Assembly (NCBI RefSeq): GCF_028502605.1
Contig: NC_079234.1
Coordinates: 2,170,001 to 2,234,000, forward strand
Direction: 5' to 3'
Origin: Trichoderma breve
Taxonomy: Eukaryota; Ascomycota; Sordariomycetes; Hypocreales; Hypocreaceae
Length of the DNA stretch: 64,000 nucleotides
Both the position numbers and the translations under genes were made by a program. This document shows, one piece after another, positions 36,335 to 48,969 of this stretch. How positions within the stretch are numbered: position 1 is the stretch's first letter; each line of letters opens with the position of its first letter. The notes under the pieces were generated by a model. That model did no database searches, was not told where the DNA came from, and was given only the letters and a program-made list of their open reading frames with translations.

Positions 36335-39169
36335 ATTTTTAAAATACTACTATTAGGGCAGTATATTTTTATTATTAAAGTAGTATTTCTACTTAACCTT
36401 ACCTAATTAAGCTAGGTTACTATATATTAGCCTATTATATTAAAATATAATATTAAGTTATAAAAGTTAAGAATAATATATAATAACTAAGTTATATTTC
36501 TATAGTAAATAAAGCTATTATAAGATTTTATTAATTTAGCTATATAATTAAAATAATTTTCTTAATAATATTAATAATATTATTATTTTTTTTTAAATAA
36601 TTATAAAGCTACTACTATAGCTATTACTTTAGCTATAGTTATAGCTTTTTTATTATTATTTTTAAGTTCCTTTTCCCTTAGTATTTTTTATTAATTTAAA
36701 TTTTTTTATAAATAGTTATAAAGCTTACTAACTATTTTCCTTAATTTCTACTATTATATAAATATAATAAATTAATAAATTAAAGTAGTAAAATCTTTAT
36801 AATAAAGTTAGTAATAATAGTTATAATAAAGTTATTAAAATTAACTATAGGCTTATATTTATAAACTTTTTATTATTTTATAATAAGTATAGCTAGCTTT
36901 ATAAATTTTAAATAATATCTAGGTCTTAGATTTATAATAGTAGCTTATTAAAGTCTTATAATACTAAGTTAATAGCTTTTATATAAAAAATAAAAAAAAA
37001 AAAATACTAAAGGTTTATTTAACTATTATTATAAATAAATAGTTTTAATAATTAATAGTTTATTAACTAAAATAACTTTTTTTATAAAATAATAAATATA
37101 AGGTATTATATATTATTATATAAAAAAATAGTAAAACTTAAAAAAAAGATTTTTATTTTCTTATATAGAAGTATTAGTAATTTAATATTATTATATAAGG
37201 AAATTAATTATAATATAAGTAATTTTTATAAAAAAAAAACTTAGTTATTTTTAATTAATATAATACTTTTATAATTTTATTTTTTACTTTACTATAGTTT
37301 ATAAATAATTTTACTTTTTTTTATAAATATTTAAATAAAAACTTTATAAAAATAAAAAAACTTATTAATATAAATAATAAAATAACTTTTAATATTTTTA
37401 TAAATAGTTTTAGTAAAATTATTTATTTATTAACCGAAGTTCTAATAGTATTTAATATAATATTATAGAAATTAATTAGCCTATAGGAAATACTTTTTTA
37501 TAAAATAGTTAATAATATTATATTCCTTTTTTTTTAAAAAAAATTACTAAAATAGCTTATGTATTTTTAAAGTTATTTTTTTTTTATATATATAATTATC
37601 TTTTATACTTTTTTAAAGCCAGCTTTATTATATTTAAATAATACTTTATTTAAACCTATAGATATATAAGGTTTAAGGAGGTTAGTAGTAAAATTATTAG
37701 TAAATTTATTAATAGTAAAGCTATTTATAAAAGTAGGTTTATTAATAATAAAGCTACTTATAGTTTTACTACTATAGATAGCTTTATTAAAAACTTTACG
37801 TTTATTATATTCTCCTTTCTTTTACTTTAAGGTTATTTTAACCTTAATATTTATATTAATATAATAAAAATATAGCTATTACTATATATTAAAAAAAGTA
37901 TATTTTAATATACTTTTTAATATTATTTTTTTATTTATAATAATAATATTAAGTAAAGGAATTTTAAATTACTTTTAAAAAGTATTTATTTAGTTAAAAA
38001 GCTAGTTATAATTATTTTTTTTATTATTAGTTAAGCTAAAAGTAAAGTTTATTATAAACTTCTAGTTTATAATATTAATAACTTAAAATAAGTATATTTT
38101 AAATTTATTTATTTTATATATATTATTTAAGTTAAAAACTTAAATTTTTTTTTTATATAGTTTTATACTAAAGGTAAGTTTAAAAGACTACTTTAACTTT
38201 TTAATTATTTTTATTATTATAGTAAATAAAATAATAAATACTTTATTATTAAAAAAAAATTATTTATTATTAAGTAAACGTAAGTTTTTTTTAATTTTAA
38301 TTAATAAATAATTTAATAATTATTATAAATATTCTTTAAGTAAAAATAAATAAAACCTTTAGTTTATAATTTTATAATATTACTTATCTTTTAAATAAAA
38401 AAAGCTTTATATTATAATAATAACTTTTTAATTTTTTTTTACTTTTATATATAATAATAATATATATTATATATTAATAAATATAATAATACTTTATAAT
38501 TATAATAGCCTTTAAAAACTTAAAAAGTTTATTTTTAATTTAACTTTTTAATAATTATGGCTGTAAATTAAAATTTATAGTTAACTTTATTAATTATAAT
38601 CTTTTTAATTTTACAATTTTTAAATAGCTGCCTAATACTATAGTTATATTTTATTATATACTATATTAAAATAACCTTCTTATTAATATTAACTTTATTA
38701 CCTAAGGATTTCTTTATAATAATTACCTTATTTTTATATTAATAAATCTATAAGTTAGTAAAAAGCTTATTAAAGAAGTTATATTTTTATAATAATAGTA
38801 AAAGAAAGATTTTTTACTTAAAAAATTTATTAAATATTAAACTAATTTTATTTTTTTATATAATTTTATTAAAATATATAATAACCTTATTTATAATACT
38901 ATTATAAAAAACTTTATTACCTAAAGCATTAGGTAAAATAATTTTATTATTAAATAACTAAGAATTATTAACTAAGCTATTAAACTAAAGGAAATTATTA
39001 TTAAAGCTGCTGAAAAAAGCATTACTATAGGAAAATTTATCTTTTATTATAATACTTATTAAATGTATTAAAGTTATAATTATAATATATATCTATTATT
39101 TAATTACTAAGGCTATATACTGTATTTTAGTATAGAGGCCTAAGATCTGCTAAACCTTTTTATAATAGG
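36335..39169. other. Less eroded AT-rich sequence of unknown origin
   Basis: Contains clearly more C and G (for example TTCTACTTAACCTTACCTAA near 36389 and AGAGGCCTAAGATCTGCTAA near 39135) than the block before it, but still no usable reading frame on either strand. Sharp edges at 36335 and at the hAT element (39170) suggest a different, younger or less RIP-affected repeat. No LTR, terminal inverted repeat or protein motif was recognised. Confidence 0.4.
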
Positions 39170-39345
39170 CAGGGTTGCCAAATTCGTTATTCGTTATTCG
39201 TTATTCGTTTCGTTAACGAATAATGAATTTCGTTCGTTTTCTTTAACTAATTGACAAAACGATTTTTTTTTATTATTCGTTAACGAAAGAAGAAACGAAA
39301 TTCGTTATTCGTTACTAAATTCGTTATTTAATTATTTTATTATTT
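39170..39345 (+). repeat. hAT terminal/subterminal array, B end of E0
   Basis: Terminal CAGGGTTGCC followed by many ATTCGTTATTCG / TTCGTTAACGAA units, the latter a perfect 12-bp palindrome. Such subterminal motifs in hAT elements are bound by the transposase BED finger (family knowledge; not shown here). Confidence 0.8.
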
Positions 39346-40226
39346 TATTATTTTTATTATATTATATTACTATTTGATTTTACTATTTTATATTATTCAA
39401 ATAATATAATTTAAATAATAAAATAAACTATGTATTTTATATAGTTTATATCATTATTTATATCTTTTATTATATAAGCTATAATAAAGCTGTAATTTAA
39501 ATAGTAAAATTTTAAATATTATTTAGACCTAAAATAACGCTTTTACATTATAAAAAAATTTAGTATTAAAATAACTAATCATAGCTATAAGCTTTATAAA
39601 CTTAATAAAAAAATAATAATATTTATTATTTATATTTTATAATATTATATTTTATTTCATTATATAAGCTATAATAAAGCTATAATTTAAATAGTAAAAC
39701 TTTAAGTATTATTTAAACCTAAAAGAATGCTTTTATATAAAATGAAATTTACTATTAAAATATTTCCTTTATTATAGCTTATATAATAATAATAATAATA
39801 ATAATAGTATTATAAAATATAAATAACATATATTATAAAACTATAGTAAATATATTATAAATATTAAAATTAAACCCTATATAATTTATTATATAATAAT
39901 TATACAATAAGTTATATAATAAAATTATAATAAATTATAAAAATATAAAGTTATATATAATAAAAATAAATTATATAATTTATTATATGATTTATTAGAT
40001 GACTTATTAGATAATTTATTTTATTTATATAACTTATAGTTTAATTTATTTTTATTATATAATTTATAGTCTGACCTATAGTCTGATTTATTTTTATTAT
40101 ATAATCTATTATTAATTATTATAAGATTAAATTATTTATATAATTGGCCTTTTTCCTTTATGTTTTTTTTAATTTTATTTATTATAATAGTTCTTTATTA
40201 TAATAATACTTCTTTATTTTATTATA

Positions 40227-43200
40227 ATAGATTCTGATTATAAATATAAAGAAATTGACAATTTTAAAGAAGAAGCTTATAAAGTTACTAATTTAAATTC
40301 TAAACTACTACTTATTTATAATAACTTTAATTCTAATTCTTTTTTATATTTAAGTTCCTCTATTATAGATAATAAAGTTAATATAATTAGCGAATTTATT
40401 TATAATAAACCTAAATTTAAATTAAAAGAAAATAAGGATTTGAAAATTTATATCTTTTTAAATAACCTATTTATAAGGGATTTATTACTTATTAAAATAG
40501 GTAAAGAATAGGAAATAAAAATACGCTATATAAGGTTAGTTATTATTTTATTATTATTTTATTATTTATTTTATTAATTATTTTATAACTGTAAATTTAA
40601 AGTTATTTATTAACTAAAAGGCTTTAAATTATTAAATATAGCCTATTATTACTAATTAAAATACCCCCTTATAGCTTATAATAAAGAATTTAAAAGAATT
40701 AAAAAAAAAAGTAAGTTATTATTTTATTTTTTTAATTAATTTAATAGAACTTCTGGTTTTATTATAATTATAATATTTATATTATAATATAAATATAATA
40801 ATTTAATTATAAATAATTATAATTATTTTATTATATTATAATATAAATATAATAATTTAATTATAAATAATTATAATTATTTTATTATATATAAATTATA
40901 ATAATAATAATATTATAATTATAATAATTAGTTAGGATATTTAGTAACTTAAAGCTATTTAGGCTAATTAATTTTAGTATTTAATAATTTACTTAATAAC
41001 CTTTTATAACTAGCTATTATAATTTAATTATTAATAACTTACTCTTAGAAGCTAATATTATACCTTTAATATATAACTCTTTATTTAATTTAAATATGCA
41101 AAATAAAAAGTTAAACGTTATTAATAACGAATTTAATAAAAATAAAGCTTTACATAAGATATTAGTTTTTTTAATTAAAAATAATATCTCTTTTAATGCT
41201 ATTTCTTTAAATTCATTTAATAATCTTTTATTTTTTTATAATCCGTAAGTTATTTATTTTATTATTTATTATTATTATTTTATTATTATTATTTTATTTA
41301 TATTATTATTATTTTATTTATATTATTATTTTATTAATATCATTTTATTTATATTATTATTATTTATTATTAAATAACTAATTATATTTATTAGTAACTA
41401 TATTATATTTAATCGAACTAATATTTGTAAAATATTAAAAAACAATTATAATAAGGCTTTATTAAATTAAATTTATATATTAAATCTAATTTAAAGTTTA
41501 ATAGTACTTTTTTATAGCCTTTAATATTTAGATTTTAAATAACTAAAATTCCTATTTAGGAATAGTTCTTATTTATATTAATAAGGAATTTAAATTAAAA
41601 TATAAGCTTATAGGTATTTATTTTATTATTATTATTATTTTATTATTATTATTATTTTATTATTATTATTATTATTATTTTATTATTATTATTATTATTA
41701 TTTTATTATTATTATTATTTTATTATTTTATTATTATTTTATTTTTATTATTTTATTTTTATTATTTTATTTTTATTATTCTAACAGTTAATTTGATTAT
41801 AAGATTTAAAGAACTTTTAAAAAGCTATACTAGAATTTATATATTTTAGTAATTCAAAAAGGCTTTAGAACCTTTTCCTTATTTACTAGATTTTAATAAT
41901 TTATTTAGGTATTTATTTATTTTATTTTTATTATTATTATTATTATTATTTATTACAATAACTAATTTATTCATTTTAATATTACATAGGATAATGCTTA
42001 TAATAGTAATATATTTATAAAGCCTTTTAAAGAACTTTATAAAAAAGCTAATAATAAAGACTTTATAAATAATATTAGATATATAGTATATATTATTAAT
42101 TTAATAGCCTAAGATATATTAAAAGATGATGTATTTTTTATTTCTTCTAATTTATCTTTATTTAATTATATAAATAATAATTTATATAATTATAATAAAG
42201 GAAAAGAAAAAGAAGAAAAAGAAAAAGAGGAAACTAATAAATTTTTTAATAGTAAGTTTTTTATTTATAATTATAATTATATTATTTATTAATTTACTTT
42301 ATGGATTTAATTTCTTAATTAAGGTAAATTATTTTATTAGCTAAATATACCTAGTAACTTATTAAGTAAAGGGATATTAAAAGCTAAAAAAGATAAAAAA
42401 ATTCCTACTTTTCATAACACAGAAAAAATTCCTTTAGGTAATTATTTATTATTCCTTTTTTATTATTTATTTACTAGTTATTATTTATTATTTATATATA
42501 TTTACTAATTATTTTAATAAATAATACAACCTATTGGAATTCAATATTTTATACACTTAATATTTCGATTAGTTTAAAGGAAGCTTTATTATACTATTAT
42601 AATAACATAATTAATAAAGAATTTAAAGGGGTATGTTTTTATTATTTTACTTATTATTATTATTTCATTATTTTATTTATTTTATTATTTTATTATTTTA
42701 TTATTTTATTATTTTATTATTTTATTATTTTATTATTTTATTATTTTATTATTTTATTATTTTATTATTTTATTATTTTATTATTTTATTATTTTATTAT
42801 TTTATTATTTTATTATTTTATTATTTTATTATTTTATTATTTTATTATTTTATTATTTTATTATTTTATTATTTTATTATTTTATTATTTTATTATTTTA
42901 TTATTTTATTATTTTATTATTTTATTATTTTATTTAATATATAACTAATATATTATAGTTATATCTTTCTAATTTCAAATAAGAAGCTTTAGAAGAATTA
43001 AAAACTATATTTTTTATTTTTTTTAAAGCCTTCTATTAAATTGTAAGGCTAGTTTTATATAATAATTCCTATAGCTTTATTATATATTTATAAAATAAAT
43101 AATAAGCTGGAATTATTTTATTTAAAATATATTAAAAAGCTTTATAATAATAAATTAAGTTATTTATTTATAATTTATTTATAATACTAATTTTTATTAA

Positions 43201-43682
43201 GCTGCTTATTATTAAATTTATGTGAAAAGCCATTAAATCTAGCCTTACTAAATTAGAAAAGTATTTTCTTAGGAAGATAACTGCTTTTAGTTTAATTTAT
43301 TATAAGCTATTCTTTTATAGTTTATTTTTTAATCCTTAATTTAAAAATACATATTTTAAAAATAAAGGCTTATTATACTTTTTTCCTAATATTAATAATT
43401 CTATTTTATATTTATTAAAAATAGAATATAATAAGTATATTATTTTTTTTTATTATTTAATTTTATTATTTATTATTTATTTATTTATATTTATTATTTA
43501 ACTAATATTATTATATTAAATTACGGGATAAAGTTAATAGCCTTAATATAATCAATAATAATAATAATATAGCTAATATACCTTTTAATAAATTAGCTAA
43601 TAATTTTAATTATAATAGGGTTATTAAAAATACTAATAATAATAATTTATTTGATTTTAATAAAGAATTTTATTTAGGTACT
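40227..43682 (+). pseudogene. hAT transposase, copy E0 (start codon lost, C-terminus missing)
   Basis: Exon order and content follow the E4 copy. It begins with the DSDYKYKEIDNFKEEAYK-type N-terminus but with ATA at 40227 instead of ATG. A BED-finger region and later hAT blocks follow, including RYIVYIINLIA near 42080-42110. The acidic run is short and mixed here (near 42198-42235) compared with the long Glu runs of the younger copies. An intron at 42640-42935 consists only of an 8-bp microsatellite. Several Trp/Gln codons read TAA or TAG. The last readable exon ends at 43682 just after EFYLG. It cannot make an active enzyme. Confidence 0.75.
42640..42935 (+). repeat. Octanucleotide microsatellite (ATTTTATT)n in an E0 intron
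   Basis: About 35 near-perfect copies of an 8-base unit fill an intron of the E0 transposase. The open frame across it (FYYFIILL repeats) is an artefact of the repeat period and not a gene. Confidence 0.9.
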
Positions 43683-45498
43683 AGGGGGGTCTTAAAAACG
43701 ACTGCGTTTCCTAACTTAGCTCTACTAGGTCGGGGGGGTTGTTAATTAGTAAAAGGTCTGTTAATTTATAAAAGGAAAAAAGATGTATAAATTAAAGTAT
43801 AACTACTATATAAATACAGGTACCTACCTTATTTTAGATTAATAAATTTAATAATTTTATAATAATTTAATGTAATTATAGATAAAACACAGCTAGTATA
43901 ATAAAAAAATATAATATTATGCTTTAAATTTAGGTAAGTTTATCGGCGTTATCCTCCTTGCTGCTGCCTTGTTCCTTATTACTACTACCTTCTTTATAGC
44001 CTTTTTTTTATTATTTTTAAATTTAATAGCCTTAAATTTAAAGGTTAGCTTTTTAAAGCTATACTTATTTACAATTTTAGTATTATTAACTTTAAAAAAT
44101 AACTTTTTATAATTAATAGTTTATTATTTAACTTTTAATATTATATAATTAATAGCTTTTTTAATAGTTTTTATATTATAGTTTATTAACTAAGGCTATA
44201 GTACTAGTAGCTTTTAGCTATTATAAAAATAGCTTTAAAAATAAAGTTTATAATAAAGATAATAGTAGTTATAAATTTATTTATTATTATTTAATTAAGT
44301 ATAATAGTTTTCCTTAGATTATTTATTTAGTATTAGTAAGTTATATAAGTAAAAGAAGATATTATTATTAAAGCATAAGGTCATAATATTTACTTAGATA
44401 ATAACCCTAACTTTCCTTAGTTAATAGTAAAGGAAAGGTACCTTATTACTATTAAGGTTAATATAATTAATAATTTTACTTTTATTTATATTTTTAATTA
44501 ATAAAAATAAGGTATTTTAAAGTTAATTAAGGATAATAAAAAGATTATATAAAAAAAGCTTAATCTACTTTTAATTAATAAAAATTGTATACTTTTTAAA
44601 TATTTAAATATATATTTCCTATAAATAAAATAAAAAGTTAGTTTTGCTAAAGTTAACTGAATTATTAATAATTTTATAATATAGGATTTTTTAATATTAA
44701 TATTTATAAAATTAAAAAATACTAATATTAAAGGGTTAAAGATAATATATAAAATATAAAGGTAAAAGGAAAAGCTTAATATTATATTAGTTTATAAAAT
44801 AAATAAATTTATTTATAAAATAATTTTTATAATTATTTATAAAAAAAACTTATATTTCTTTTATATTTATTAATTATATATATTTTTCAAAGTATTAAAG
44901 CTATTTTAAAATTATTATATTAGTCATATAACCCTTTAGACTTATTATAAGTATTATATTATTAATAGGGTTATTTTTAAACTACTTTACTAATAGCTAA
45001 ACCTTAGAAAAGATAATAAAAAAGAGAATTCCCTTACCTTTAGTTAAAATTACTTTAATAATAGTAATAAATATAGTATTATAAAAATTAATTAAAATTA
45101 GGTTATTAATTAAAATAAAAGTCTAAAGAAGTATTTTAGTAAAAACATAGCTTATTATAAAACTAGTTTTATTAAAATTTTATATATTCCTCTTTTTTAC
45201 TTTATATTATATTAGAAACTATTTTTATATATACAAAAATAACTTAATAATACTATAATTTTATATAGCCCTTTGTTTTATATTATAAAAAGTAAATTTA
45301 TAAATATAAAAATTCTTCTTTAACTATTATATAAATCTTTTCATTTAAGATTATAAAACTATTATTATTTTACCCTCAGCTATAAAAATAGTATTAGTAT
45401 AATATTATAAAGTATAAAGTCTTATATAATAACCTTAGGTTATATAGTAATAAGCCTAGATAAAGATTTTACGTTTTTTTTTTTAGTTATAGTAATAT
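43683..45498. mobile_element. Unidentified insertion or foreign segment joined to E0
   Basis: Begins abruptly with GGGGGGTCTTAAAAACGACT and has a second G-run (GTCGGGGGGG) near 43730. These are striking in this AT-rich context and resemble the ends of some fungal Tc1/mariner-pogo-type transposons; that is a guess. The rest is AT-rich without a clear frame. A GC-richer stretch at 43945-43995 could encode a short basic/acidic C-terminus on the - strand (EGSSNKEQGSSKED). The E0 sequence does not resume before E1 starts at 45499, so any partner end lies beyond the window or is lost. Confidence 0.35.
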
Positions 45499-45690
45499 CA
45501 GGGTTGCCAATTAGTGACGATTCGTTTTGTTAGTTAGTTGAAGAAAACGAAACGAATTCTATTCGTTATTCGTTAACGAATCTTTGTTTCGTTAGTTAGT
45601 TAAAGAAAACGAAACCAATAGAATTCGTTATTCGTTAACGAATAACGAATAACGAATCGTTACTAAATTCGCTACTAAATTCGTTAATAA
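45499..45690 (+). repeat. hAT terminal/subterminal array, A end of E1
   Basis: A-type end with GTGACGATTCG, then alternating GAAAACGAAACGAAT and ATTCGTTAACGAATAACGAA motifs. Confidence 0.8.
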
Positions 45691-46161
45691 AAAAAATACT
45701 ATTTTTTATTTAAATAAAATATAGTATACTAATAGTTATTATTTATATTTTATAATAGTATTTTTATTTTCATTATATAAGCTATAATAAAGCTATAATT
45801 TAAATAGTAAAGTTTTTAGTATTATTGAGACCTAAAATAATGCTTTTACATTATAAAAAAATTTACTATTAAAATAGCCAATTAAGCTTATAGGTTATAT
45901 AAGCTTTATAAATATAATAATAATAATTATTATTTATATTTTATAATAGTCCTTTTATTTTTATTATATAAGCTATAATAAAGCTGTAATTTAATTAATT
46001 AGATTTTTAATATTATTTTAAGCTAAAAGAACGCTTTCTGTTTTTTTAACTTTTTAATAATTATATCTTTATAATTATATTATAAAAAAAATCCTATTTT
46101 ATAATAAAATAATATTTATTAAATAAATAAAAGAACTATATAAATAAAATAATTATATAAG

Positions 46162-46542
46162 CTAATCTAAGTTATTTTGTTTAAAGTATTCATTTTTAAG
46201 CTCTTTAAAATCCTTTATCTAGCTTTTCAATAATATTATTTCAGAAACTAGGTTTAGATTTAACCTATTTCTAGCTTTTATTATAATATCATTACTAATA
46301 GAAAAAATACTTTCTATAGCAGCAGAGGTAACTAGAATAGCTAAATAACGTCTTACTAAAATAAATAAAATAGTAAATCTATTAGTATTAGACTTCCACC
46401 AGTCTAAAGGCTTATTCTATTAAAATAAATAATTAGTAAATAATGAAATAATAATATAATAAAATAAATAACTTATATCTTCTAATATAAAATTTTCGTT
46501 TGAATATAAAAATATTTTATTATTAATACTACTATTAGTACC
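46162..46542 (-). pseudogene. hAT transposase C-terminal part, copy E1
   Basis: The stop codon is at 46162-46164. The last exon encodes the hAT dimerisation domain, with DWWKSN and the SAAIES core recognisable but several residues altered. The preceding exon is cut at 46542 by E2. The remainder lies from 63920 to beyond the window. Confidence 0.75.
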
Positions 46543-46735
46543 CAGGGTTGCCAAATTCGTTAGTAGTTATTCGTTATTCGTTTCGTTAACGAATAACGAA
46601 TTTCGTTTGTTTTCTTCAGCTAACTAATAAAATGAATTTTTTTTCGTTATTCGTTAATGAATAATGAATTATATTTGTTAACGAAAGAAGAAATGAAATT
46701 CGTTATTCGTTACTAATTTCGTTAGTTAAAAATAT
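46543..46735 (+). repeat. hAT terminal/subterminal array, B end of E2
   Basis: CAGGGTTGCCAAATTCGTTA start, followed by about a dozen TTCGTTA / TAACGAA motifs, some with CG changed to TG or CA. Confidence 0.8.
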
Positions 46736-46805
46736 ACTATTTTTTTATTTAAATAAAATATACTATTTTTTTATTTAAATAAAATATACTATTTTTTTAT
46801 TTAAA
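46736..46805 (+). repeat. Short tandem repeat in E2 subterminal region
   Basis: A 32-bp-class unit (ATACTATTTTTTTATTTAAA) is present three times in a row here and once at the same place in E3 and E4. Confidence 0.65.
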
Positions 46806-47445
46806 TAAAATATAATAATTATATTTTATTAAAATATTAAATAATAATATTTATTATTTATATATTATAATAGTATTTTTAATTTTATTATATAAGCTAT
46901 AATAAAGCTGTAATTTAAATAGTAAAATTTTAAGTATTATTTAAAGCTAAAAGAACGCTTTTATATAAAATAAAATTTACTATTAAAATATTTCCTTAAT
47001 TATAGCTTATATAATAATAATAAAAATAATATTATAAAATATAAATAATAAATATTATAATACTATAGTAAATATATAATAAATATTAAAATTAAAACCT
47101 ATATAATTTATCATATAATTTATTATATGATAATTATACAATAAGGTATATAATAAAAATATAATAAATTATAAAAATATGAAGTTATATATAATAAAAA
47201 TATATTATATGATTTATTATATAATTTATTAGATGATTTATTAAATGATTTATTTTTATTATATAACTTATAGTTTGATTTATTTTTATTATATGATTTA
47301 TAGTCTGACCTATAGTCTGATTTATTTTTATTATATGATTTATTATTAATTATTATAAGATTAAATTATTTATATAATTGGCCTTTTTTTTTTATGTTTT
47401 TTATTTATTTATTTTATTATAATAATAGTTTTTTATTATATTATA

Positions 47446-48115
47446 ATGGATTCTGATTATAAATATGAAGAAATTGACAATTTTAAAGAAGAAGCTTATA
47501 AAGCTACTGATTTAAATTCTAAACCACTACTTATTTATAATAACCTTAATTCTAATCCTTTTTTATATTTAAATTTATCTATTATAGATAATGAAGCTAG
47601 TATAACTAGCGAATTTATTTATAATAAACCTGAATTTAAATTAGAAGAAAATAAGGATTTGAAAATTTATATCTTTTAAAATAACCTATTTACAAGGGAT
47701 TTATTACCTATTAAAATAGGTAAAGAACGGGAAATGGAAATACGCTATATAAGGTTAGTTATTATTTTATTATTTTATTATTATTATTTTATTTATTATT
47801 TTATTATTATTTTATTATTTATTATTTTATTATTATTTTATTATTTATTTTATTAATTATTTTTAGTTGTAAATTTAAAGTTATTTATCAACTAAAAGGC
47901 TTTAAATTATTAAATCTAGCCCGTTACTACTAATTAAAACACCCCCTTATAGCTTATAATAAGGAATCTGAAAAGATTAGAAAAAGAAGTAAGTTATTAT
48001 TTTATTTTTTTAATTAATTTAACAGAACTTCTGGTTTTATTATAATTATAATATTTTTATTATAATATAAATATAATAATTTAATTATAAATAATTATAA
48101 TTATTTTATTATATA
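47446..48115 (+). pseudogene. hAT transposase, copy E2, segment 1 (N-terminus, BED finger)
   Basis: Retains ATG at 47446 (the other copies have ATA). The first exon encodes an acidic N-terminus (DNFKEEAYKATDL ... NKPEFKLEENKDLKIYIF). It then meets TAA at 47677-47679, where a Trp is expected (F-W-N-N-L-F), and continues in the same frame as NNLFTRDLLPIKIGK. The next exon (about 47870-47990) carries the Cys and His residues of a BED-type zinc finger, with CAA/CAG-derived TAA stops. The segment ends where E3 inserted. Least mutated copy overall. Confidence 0.8.
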
Positions 48116-48312
48116 CAGGGTTGCCAATTAGTGACGATTCGTTTCGTTAGTGCCTTGAAGAAAACGAAACGAATTTCTTTCGTTATTCGTTAACGAATCT
48201 TCGTTTCGTTAGTTAGTTGAAGAAAACGAAACGAATAAAATTCGTTATTCGTTAACGAATAACGAATAACGAATCGTTACTAAATTCGTTACTAAATTCG
48301 TTAATAAAAAAA
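48116..48312 (+). repeat. hAT terminal/subterminal array, A end of E3
   Basis: CAGGGTTGCCAATTAGTGAC end with GAAAACGAAACGAAT and TTCGTTAACGAA motifs, almost free of mutation. Confidence 0.85.
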
Positions 48313-48349
48313 TACTATTTTATTATTTAAATTAAATATAATATAATAA

Positions 48350-48860
48350 TATTTATTATTTATATTTTATAATAGTATTTTTATTTTTATTATAATAGCT
48401 ATAATAAAGCTATAATTTAAATAGTAAAATTTTAAGTATTATTTAGACCTAATATAACACTTTTACATTATAAAAATATTTACTATTAAAATAGCTAATT
48501 ATAGTTATAAGCTTTGTAAACCTAACCTAGTATATTATAATAATTACTATTTATATTTTATAAAACTAGCTTTATTTTTATTATAATAGCTATAATAAAG
48601 CTATAATTTAAATAGTAAAATTTTCAGTGCTATTTAGACTTAAAAGAACGCTTTTATATTATAAAAAAACTTACTATTAAAATAACTAATTTAACTTATA
48701 AGCTATATATACCTTATAAATAAAACATTAATATTTATTATTTATATTTTATAATAGTATTTTTATTTTTATTATATAAGCTATAATAAAGTTATAATTT
48801 AAATTATAAGATTTTTATTATTATTTTAATCTAAAAGAACGCTTTACGTTTTTTTTACTT
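48350..48860 (-). repeat. Subterminal tandem units (about 185 bp each), A side of E3
   Basis: Three units, each containing TATAATAAAGCTATAATTTA and an inner inverted pair (AATAGTAAAATTTT with AAATTTACTATT) that could fold into a hairpin. The same units occur on the B side in the opposite orientation. Confidence 0.7.
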
Positions 48861-48969
48861 TTTAATAATTATATCTTTATAATTACACTATAAAAAAATT
48901 CCTATTTTATAATAAAATAACATTTATTAAATAAATAAAAAAACTATATAAATAAAATAATTACATAAG

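Larger units (their letters stand above)
39170..43682 (+). mobile_element. hAT element copy E0, truncated at its 3' side
   Basis: Starts with CAGGGTTGCCAAATTCGTTA, the 'B' terminus of the family. The 8 bases before it (ATAATAGG, 39162-39169) are the candidate target duplication; the partner is not in the window. Transposase exons follow from 40227 in the order seen in the other copies. The element stops at 43682 inside the exon encoding the segment before the C-terminal domain, where unrelated G-rich sequence begins. Confidence 0.85.
45499..46542 (-). mobile_element. hAT element copy E1, 3' part (continues at 63912)
   Basis: Starts with the 'A' terminus CAGGGTTGCCAATTAGTGAC. The preceding 8 bases AGTAATAT (45491-45498) are the candidate target duplication. 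The copy lies in - orientation. It is interrupted at 46542 by E2 within the transposase exon that reads LGTNTS in other copies; E1 resumes after the E2 duplication at 63920 and runs out of the window. Its total length cannot be known here. Confidence 0.85.

Noticed and set aside
42633..42944. 103-codon frame rich in Phe/Tyr/Ile/Leu
   Set aside because: Produced by an 8-bp microsatellite whose period gives an endless repeat in any frame without stops; it lies in a transposase intron.
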